Origin: Anaerolineales bacterium
GTDB lineage: Bacteria > Chloroflexota > Anaerolineae > Anaerolineales > E44-bin32
Assembly: GCA_023144145.1 (NCBI GenBank)
Contig: JAGLGG010000176.1
Coordinates: 1 to 10,712 of the forward strand
Length of the DNA: 10,712 nt
Reading direction: 5' to 3'
Shown: piece after piece, positions 5,807 to 10,712 of the stretch
Layout of the letters: each line of letters starts with the position of its first letter
Numbering within the stretch: position 1 is the first letter of the stretch
Made by a program: the position numbers and the translations under genes
Notes under the pieces: model-generated
Database searches by the model: none
Seen by the model: only the letters and a program-made list of their open reading frames with translations
What the model was told of the DNA's origin: nothing

Positions 5807-5815
5807 ATTTTAGCA
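5807..5815 (-). promoter_or_regulatory. Extended -10 box for the minus-strand operon
   Basis: Read on the minus strand, the bases are TGCTAAAAT, an extended -10 element. Its end lies six bases before the GTG start at 5800, so transcription would begin at or near the start codon. No matching -35 box is clear. Confidence 0.4.
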
Positions 5816-6025
5816 TGTTCATAATGTCCATACTCATAGATGGAGAACTTTGAGTGGATTCCATGAAAATCGGCAAATCTCTCACGGAGAAAGAATTCGA
5901 CATGTGGTGGGCCGGCTTTGCCGGCCCACCACATGTCACAACCCATCTTTGTGGAGACATATGCCCACTGATCTGGAATGCACCCGAGAACTCTAATTGG
6001 CATAAAATTAGATTCAATAGCCCTG
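5816..6025. other. Divergent intergenic region between the cNMP/PH gene and ftsK
   Basis: No gene is supported here. Frames reading through the region owe their length to the GC-rich palindrome at 5899-5937, listed separately. The rest is mixed AT-rich sequence that would carry the upstream parts of both divergent promoters. Confidence 0.5.
5899..5937. repeat. Perfect 18-bp inverted repeat with TTT loop
   Basis: GACATGTGGTGGGCCGGC (5899-5916) is followed by TTT and then its exact complement (5920-5937). No T run follows on either strand, so it is not an ordinary intrinsic terminator. The perfect match and GGCCGGC core suggest a REP-like mobile hairpin, different in sequence from the repeats between the pilin genes. 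It sits between two divergent promoters. Confidence 0.9.
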
Positions 6026-6034
6026 TGCTATAAT
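6026..6034 (+). promoter_or_regulatory. Extended -10 promoter for ftsK
   Basis: TGCTATAAT is a perfect extended -10 (TATAAT at 6029-6034). The -35 region is weak, which the extended box can offset. Transcription would start near 6041, leaving about 88 nt before the ftsK start. Confidence 0.65.
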
Positions 6035-6128
6035 CGCCCCGAAATGGAAAATCCGTTCACCGAACACCCACTAAGGCTTGGCACGTATTTTGCACGTACT
6101 CTTAGACTGAGTCTGAGAAGGATCTTTT

Positions 6129-8474
6129 GTGGCAAAGAAAAAAACCTCAACTTCGCGTCGCACAAGTAGATCGCGCTCTACGAAACGCAGCTCGCGCGCC
6201 AAACCAAAGCCAAAAACCACACGACGGAAATCGTCTGGATCCAGGAAGCGCTCACCGTCAAAAGCCTCACCTTTTCGACTCTCACGTGAGCGAAAGCTTG
6301 ACATTATTGGATTGGTTCTAGGGGGTGTGGGTCTATTTACCTTATTGAGCTTCATATCACCCGAGCAGGGCGTCATTTCAGGTGTTTGGATTGATATCCT
6401 CAAACGGGGATTTGGTTGGGGAACACTTGTCATTCCTGTGGCCTTGCTGGTTGCGGGTGGATGGATGCTATCTCGTAAACTTGGTGACCGCTACAAACCG
6501 CCAAACTTGGAACGCATCATTGGGGGTGTTTTCCTATTCTTTGCCATGTTGATTGTTTTGCATGCAGTGTCGGGTGGCAGCAATTACGAGCAATGGTTAG
6601 AGGTTGCTAGAGAAGGTCGAGGGGGTGGTGTAATCGGCGCGGTTCTTCTCTCTGCACTCAACACTGGCTTGGGCGCCAGCGGCACCGTCATCGTAATGCT
6701 GGCTTGGGTCATGATAGGTTTGACCCTGACATCTGGTACTTCTGTTCCACAGTTGCTGGAGGTTGGAGCGCGTGCCTCTCGTTGGCTGCGAACCAGAATC
6801 CCTTCCTTCTCCTTAAGACCACAACGATCTAGAAGCGTCCCACCAGTGGATGTCGCGCCCCTTCCGAAATCCAAGGTGCCTGATCGGGCATCAGCCCCCC
6901 CACCTCTCAAGACAGGTGCGACGCCGGCGCAAGAAACATCTCATATAAGTGTTCCCACTGTTGCCCGAGGTACTTCGTGGACATTACCTCCTCTGGCAGA
7001 GATTTTGGAGCCAGGTATTGAAGGGAAGGTGGATGCGGCGTTCGATCGAGATCGAGGTCGTGTGATCGAAGAAACGCTGCTGGCTTTTGGTGCACCGGCG
7101 AGGATTGTGGAGATAAATCGTGGCCCCACCATCACGCAATTTGGCGTTGAGCCAGATTATTTGGTGAGTAGGGGTGGAAAAAGGACCAAGGTAAAGGTTA
7201 GCAAGATATCAGCTTTAGCAGACGATCTCTCCCTGGCGCTCGCCGCACGTTCCATTAGGATCGAAGCACCTGTTCCTGGGAAGGGCTATATCGGAGTGGA
7301 AGTGCCCAATACCGAAATCTCTCTGGTTTCTCTGAGGGACGTTATGGAATCGGAGCGCTTTCAGAAGATAGGGTCGAAGCTACGCTTGGGTCTGGGACAA
7401 GATGTCTCCGGTCACACAGTTTCAGCAGATTTGGGGTCGATGCCTCACCTGCTTATCGCGGGGACGACAGGCTCCGGAAAAAGTGTGTGCGTTAATTCCA
7501 TCATCACCTGTCTGCTGCTTCAAAACACACCGGATGACCTGCGCATCGTGATGATTGATCCCAAGAGAGTGGAATTAACCTATTACAACGGCATTCCGCA
7601 TTTGCTTTCTCCGGTAATTGTCGAGCTTGATCGAGTGGTTGGAACTTTGAAGTGGATATCGCGCGAAATGGACGAACGCTATCGGCGATTCGCGAAGGAA
7701 GGTGTGCGCAACATTGCCGAATTCAATCGAAAAATGAATGACACCAACCAGCCAAGATTGCCGTTTTTGGTAGTTGTGATTGATGAATTGGCGGATTTGA
7801 TGATGTTAGCGCCGGATGAGACTGAACGCGTAATTACGCGAATGGCACAATTGGCGCGCGCCACAGGAATTCATTTGGTGATTGCGACACAACGACCCTC
7901 TGTCGATGTTGTCACGGGTTTGATTAAGGCCAATTTCCCAGCGCGCATCGCTTTTGCAGTTGCATCTTCTGTGGACAGCCGGGTAATTCTGGATCAACCT
8001 GGGGCTGAGCGCCTTCTGGGTCGGGGGGACATGCTCTTTCAGTCACCCCTTGCAGCTTCTCCAGTTAGAATGCAGGGGGCATTTGTGTCTGAACCAGAGC
8101 TGGCACGGCTGATCCGTTTCTGGAAAAATGCCGCCCTGGGAGGGGAGCAAACCCATCCCATGACCCCCTCTGCCACTGCCACGATTCCCTTGGATTCTCC
8201 CCTTGAACAGGTGCCCCTATGGGAGGATCTTCAAGTTGAGGATGAGCCAGGGGATGTGTTGTTCGATGAAGCAGTGGAAATCGTTCGCCGGATGCGACGT
8301 GCCTCGATTTCACTTCTTCAGCGCCGCTTGCGCATCGGTTACACGCGCGCGGCACGACTCATCGATGAGATGGAGGAGAGGGGATTAATCGGTCCCGCTC
8401 AGAGCGGTTCTCAGCCGCGTGAAGTATTAGACTATGGAAATTTAGCTCCGATGGAAGAAAGCCCCCAAGACTAA
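6129..8474 (+). CDS. ftsK: DNA translocase FtsK/SpoIIIE
   Basis: A membrane-anchored ATP-driven motor that pumps chromosomal DNA through the closing septum during division. The 781-residue product starts with a very basic serine/lysine/arginine-rich segment (2-52). About four transmembrane helices follow (about 57-75, 98-114, 129-148 and 168-200), then a short proline-rich linker (about 225-275). The motor has Walker A GTTGSGKS at 445-452 and Walker B VVVIDE with D552/E553, followed by the ARATGIHLVIATQRPSVDV segment typical of the family. The C-terminal winged helix (gamma, about 710-775) contains RRASISLLQRRLRIGYTRAARLID, which in relatives reads KOPS/SRS-type DNA signals. The linker is far shorter than in Escherichia coli FtsK, nearer to SpoIIIE proportions. 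The start is GTG at 6129, preceded by GAGAAGGA at 6115-6122. Confidence 0.96.
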   Translation: MAKKKTSTSRRTSRSRSTKRSSRAKPKPKTTRRKSSGSRKRSPSKASPFRLSRERKLDIIGLVLGGVGLFTLLSFISPEQGVISGVWIDILKRGFGWGTLVIPVALLVAGGWMLSRKLGDRYKPPNLERIIGGVFLFFAMLIVLHAVSGGSNYEQWLEVAREGRGGGVIGAVLLSALNTGLGASGTVIVMLAWVMIGLTLTSGTSVPQLLEVGARASRWLRTRIPSFSLRPQRSRSVPPVDVAPLPKSKVPDRASAPPPLKTGATPAQETSHISVPTVARGTSWTLPPLAEILEPGIEGKVDAAFDRDRGRVIEETLLAFGAPARIVEINRGPTITQFGVEPDYLVSRGGKRTKVKVSKISALADDLSLALAARSIRIEAPVPGKGYIGVEVPNTEISLVSLRDVMESERFQKIGSKLRLGLGQDVSGHTVSADLGSMPHLLIAGTTGSGKSVCVNSIITCLLLQNTPDDLRIVMIDPKRVELTYYNGIPHLLSPVIVELDRVVGTLKWISREMDERYRRFAKEGVRNIAEFNRKMNDTNQPRLPFLVVVIDELADLMMLAPDETERVITRMAQLARATGIHLVIATQRPSVDVVTGLIKANFPARIAFAVASSVDSRVILDQPGAERLLGRGDMLFQSPLAASPVRMQGAFVSEPELARLIRFWKNAALGGEQTHPMTPSATATIPLDSPLEQVPLWEDLQVEDEPGDVLFDEAVEIVRRMRRASISLLQRRLRIGYTRAARLIDEMEERGLIGPAQSGSQPREVLDYGNLAPMEESPQD

Positions 8475-8485
8475 GCGTTGAAAGA

Positions 8486-8514
8486 TTGCATCTCACCATC
8501 TCTCATGTTATGAT
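8486..8514 (+). promoter_or_regulatory. Promoter for the BMP lipoprotein / ABC transporter locus
   Basis: TTGCAT (8486-8491), a 17-bp spacer and TATGAT (8509-8514) preceded by TG form a good sigma-70 promoter with an extended -10. Transcription would begin near 8521, just after the ftsK stop, so the transporter is separately expressed. Confidence 0.65.
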
Positions 8515-8520
8515 TTTGCA

Positions 8521-8650
8521 TCAGAACATGGTACCGTGCCGACACCCTCTGACGAGTCGAAAGAGGGAATATCAACCCCAGGCGCCATATGAGATTTCTC
8601 ATCAGAATTAGACAATTGAATAAGCTAGGTAACACACCAATACTTTTCAT
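8521..8650 (+). other. Structured 5' leader of the BMP lipoprotein gene
   Basis: About 140 nt lie between the promoter and the start codon. The leader contains two hairpins, CCCTCT/AGAGGG (8545-8550 / 8562-8567) and ATGAGA/TCTCAT (8589-8602). I recognise no known riboswitch class and see no terminator, so any control role is speculative. Confidence 0.35.
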
Positions 8651-8662
8651 GGAGGAGAAGAT

Positions 8663-9727
8663 ATGAAGAAGCTGTTTCCTGTTCTTGCGCTACTCATTGT
8701 AGCGGCGGTTGTGCTGACTGGGTGCAAAGCCGCAGCAACAGAGGCACCAGAGCCAACAGAGGTGCCTGTTCCCGCATACATCGCGTGCCAGGTCTCGGAT
8801 ACCGGCGGCACGGATGACAAGTCTTTCAACCAATACGCCTGGGTTGGAATGGAGAATGCTGAGGACGAATTTGGCGCAGATATTCGCTTCCTCGAGTCAA
8901 CTGGTGAAGCCGACTACGAGCCGAACCTGAATGCCTTCATCGAGGAAGGCTGCGATTTGATCTTTGGCGTGGGCTTCCTACTCAATGATGCCACAACCGC
9001 CGCAGCAACTGCCAATTCGGATGTCAGCTTCGTGGGCATCGATCACTGGTCGCAAGATCTGCCGAACTACCTTGGCAGCTTCTATAACATTTATGAGGGC
9101 ACCATGCTGGCCGGCTACCTAGCCGCAGGCATGACCGAGACCGGGATTGTCGGCGTGTACGCCGGCATCAACATTCCGCCTGTCACTGCCTTTAGCGATG
9201 GCTTCTACCTGGGCATCCAGGCCTATAATGAGGCTCATGGCACAGACGTGAAGCTCGAGGGATGGGATCCTGTCGCACAGGATGGCCTCTTCACCGGCGA
9301 TTTCTTCGACACCGACAAAGGCCGCACGATGACCGAGGCACTGCTTGATGCAGGCGCCGACATCATCATGCCGGTTGCAGGCCCTGTAGGCGCGGGTAGC
9401 CTTGCGGTCTTTGAAGAGCGCGACGCAGGATTGCTCGTTGGCGTTGATACCGATTGGAGCGCTTTCTATCCCGATCAAGCCCAGTATGTGCTTGCCAGCG
9501 CTATGAAGCGCATGGACCTAGTTGTCTACGACGCTATCGTCGCTAGCATAGACGGCACGTTTGAGGGTGGGAACTTCACCGGCACCCTTGAAAATGGGCG
9601 TGTGGGTATGACCGTGGGTTCCGCGTGGGCCGATAATATCCCGGCTGACCTTATGGCTGAGATTGAGGCGCTGGCTGCCGATATCATCTCTGGCGATGTG
9701 AGCGCTGTGTTCGCTCGGGAAGAGTAA
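8663..9727 (+). CDS. BMP-family substrate-binding lipoprotein (probable nucleoside ABC transporter)
   Basis: A 354-residue surface lipoprotein that would capture a small solute, probably a purine nucleoside as in PnrA/TmpC and BmpA, and deliver it to an ABC importer. The signal peptide ends in lipobox LTGC, with lipidated C21. A short Ala/Glu/Pro linker follows (22-37). The BMP signature DTGGTDDKSFNQ is at 46-57. Further family segments are FVGIDHW (123-129), YEGTMLAGYLAA (144-155), VGVYAGINIPPVTAFSDGF (163-181), IIMPVAGPVGAGS (234-246) and GVDTDW followed by YPDQAQYVLASAMKRMD (260-285). GGAGGAG at 8651-8657 is a strong ribosome site. Codons lean to GC-rich choices (gcc, ggc) more than in ftsK, as expected for an abundant binding protein. 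The ATPase gene follows 227 bp downstream. The exact ligand cannot be told from sequence alone. Confidence 0.92.
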   Translation: MKKLFPVLALLIVAAVVLTGCKAAATEAPEPTEVPVPAYIACQVSDTGGTDDKSFNQYAWVGMENAEDEFGADIRFLESTGEADYEPNLNAFIEEGCDLIFGVGFLLNDATTAAATANSDVSFVGIDHWSQDLPNYLGSFYNIYEGTMLAGYLAAGMTETGIVGVYAGINIPPVTAFSDGFYLGIQAYNEAHGTDVKLEGWDPVAQDGLFTGDFFDTDKGRTMTEALLDAGADIIMPVAGPVGAGSLAVFEERDAGLLVGVDTDWSAFYPDQAQYVLASAMKRMDLVVYDAIVASIDGTFEGGNFTGTLENGRVGMTVGSAWADNIPADLMAEIEALAADIISGDVSAVFAREE

Positions 9728-9761
9728 ATTGGCAAAACACACACCTAGACGATAATAGGAT

Positions 9762-9797
9762 AACAAGAGCCAGGACCAAGTCCTGGCTCTTGTTCCT
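9762..9797 (+). terminator. Strong intergenic hairpin between binding-protein and ATPase genes
   Basis: A perfect 15-bp stem AACAAGAGCCAGGAC (9762-9776) / GTCCTGGCTCTTGTT (9780-9794) with a CAA loop. The downstream T content is poor. It may be a partial terminator or an mRNA-stabilising hairpin that raises binding-protein levels over the membrane components. Confidence 0.65.
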
Positions 9798-9954
9798 GAT
9801 CTCGTGCTACGCGCATCCCGACAAGATCATGATCTAGTTCACCACCTCAGGCCAAATTGCATACAAAGACGGCCTATGATGCAATTTCGGGATTCATGAT
9901 TCCTGCAACCCACAATGTAAACATACTTAAGCACACTCAAGTGATGAGGCTCAA
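9798..9954. other. Rest of the intergenic stretch before the ATPase gene
   Basis: It contains a 12-bp palindrome AGATCATGATCT (9824-9835) and a 9-bp inverted repeat AAATTGCAT / ATGCAATTT (9854-9862 / 9879-9887) with a 16-nt gap. Either could be an operator or part of an RNA fold. No clear second promoter is seen. Confidence 0.4.
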
Positions 9955-10712
9955 ATGGCACCAATACTCGAACTTGAAGGGATTACCAAACGGTTTCCGG
10001 GTGTCTTGGCTAATGACAACATTAGTATTTCGCTGGAAGAGGGAGAGATCCACGGCCTTCTAGGTGAAAACGGCGCCGGGAAAACCACATTGATGAATAT
10101 TCTCTATGGTCTATATACTCCAGATGAGGGAGAAATTCGTATTCGTGGAAATGTCATGCAGATTAAATCCTCCGGCGACGCGATCCAGGCCGGGATTGGT
10201 ATGGTCCATCAGCACTTTATGCTCATTCCGGTATTCACAGTCACGGAAAACGTCATGCTGGGGGATGAGGCAACGAAAATTGGTGGGATCTTGGATCGCG
10301 AATCCACGGCGAAACGCATTCAGGAGATTTCCAGCACCTATGGTTTGGAGGTCGATCCCAGCGTGTATGTCAGTACACTACCCGTTGGCGTTCAACAGCG
10401 AGTGGAAATCATCAAATTGCTTTACCGTGAGGCCGACATCCTAATATTTGATGAGCCCACCTCGGTGCTTACACCTCAAGAAGCCGATCAGTTGTTCCGC
10501 ATCATGCACTCGTTGGCCGAGAGAGGGAAGTCGATCATCTTCATTACCCATAAGCTGCGAGAGGTGATTGAGGTAGCTGATCGGATAACCGTGATCCGCC
10601 AGGGCCAGGTTATCGGGACTACCACGCCGCAGGAAACTGACAAGAGCAAGCTGGCCTCGATGATGGTCGGGCGGGATGTGGTTTTGGAAGTAGAGAAAGC
10701 AAAAGCCAAGCC
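9955..10712 (+). CDS. ABC transporter ATP-binding protein, nucleoside/simple-sugar type (partial, runs off right edge)
   Basis: The first 252 residues of an importer ATPase, probably the partner of the upstream BMP lipoprotein. Walker A is GENGAGKTT (37-45), the Q-loop HQHF has Q86, and the signature is LPVGVQQR (142-149) in place of the usual LSGGQ, as is common in this family. Walker B is ILIFDE (162-167) and the switch histidine is H199 in ITHK. LTPQE after Walker B and the MMVGRDV segment near 245 resemble the first half of duplicated ATPases of the RbsA/MglA/NupO type, so a second ATPase domain probably follows outside the window. The start is ATG at 9955, with a weak GATGAGG site upstream (9943-9949). 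No stop codon occurs before the window ends. Confidence 0.93.
   Translation, partial: MAPILELEGITKRFPGVLANDNISISLEEGEIHGLLGENGAGKTTLMNILYGLYTPDEGEIRIRGNVMQIKSSGDAIQAGIGMVHQHFMLIPVFTVTENVMLGDEATKIGGILDRESTAKRIQEISSTYGLEVDPSVYVSTLPVGVQQRVEIIKLLYREADILIFDEPTSVLTPQEADQLFRIMHSLAERGKSIIFITHKLREVIEVADRITVIRQGQVIGTTTPQETDKSKLASMMVGRDVVLEVEKAKAK

Noticed and set aside
6044..6169. Possible leaderless 41-codon upstream frame overlapping the start of ftsK
   Set aside because: The ATG falls close to the predicted transcription start, but there is no ribosome site and no recognisable feature, and it overlaps ftsK out of frame. Kept only as a remote possibility of a control peptide.
8549..8562. Hammerhead-ribozyme-like string CUGACGA...GAAA in the BMP leader
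   Set aside because: There is no room for stem II between the two core strings and no cleavage-site strand is evident; the bases are better explained as the loop of a CCCTCT/AGAGGG hairpin.

Overview
The window looks like a chromosomal segment of a Chloroflexota bacterium, probably Anaerolineae-like. This rests on the style of the genes (Flp-like pilins with long cysteine-rich tails, a cyclic-nucleotide-domain/PH-domain membrane protein, a BMP-type lipoprotein) and on short dispersed hairpin repeats with a GGAAACCCGACCTAC core. It is inferred from memory of family style, not from a phylogenetic marker.

Bases 1-3540 hold the most striking structure: three consecutive modules on the + strand. 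Each is built as a c-di-GMP-I (GEMM-I) riboswitch, then a terminator-like hairpin, then a gene for a secreted Flp/TadE-like prepilin of 164-181 residues, then a strong intrinsic terminator in the + direction. Modules 2 and 3 also have recognisable promoters. The riboswitches lie at about 301-393, 1346-1442 and 2701-2801, and the genes at 514-1059, 1577-2071 and 2938-3432. In all three, the 3' strand of the aptamer's closing helix carries ACGGG, which can also pair with the CCCGT of the following terminator arm. This suggests that c-di-GMP switches transcription off, separately for each paralogue. The spacers between modules are full of hairpin repeats.

Bases 3541-5815 carry a minus-strand pair with overlapping ends: a 557-residue membrane protein (degenerate cyclic-nucleotide-binding-like domain plus two transmembrane/PH-like units), then peptide deformylase (def). 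It converges on pilin module 3 across a terminator that may work in both directions.

Bases 5816-6128 are a divergent promoter region that contains a perfect 18-bp hairpin. It leads into an FtsK/SpoIIIE DNA translocase gene on the + strand (6129-8474).

Bases 8475-10712 hold a probable nucleoside-type ABC uptake locus: a promoter with a structured leader, a BMP-family lipoprotein (8663-9727), a strong intergenic hairpin, and the start of the ATPase gene (from 9955), which runs off the right edge. The permease genes would be expected just outside the window.

The ftsK, def and transporter genes are ordinary. The unusual part is the one-riboswitch-per-pilin array.
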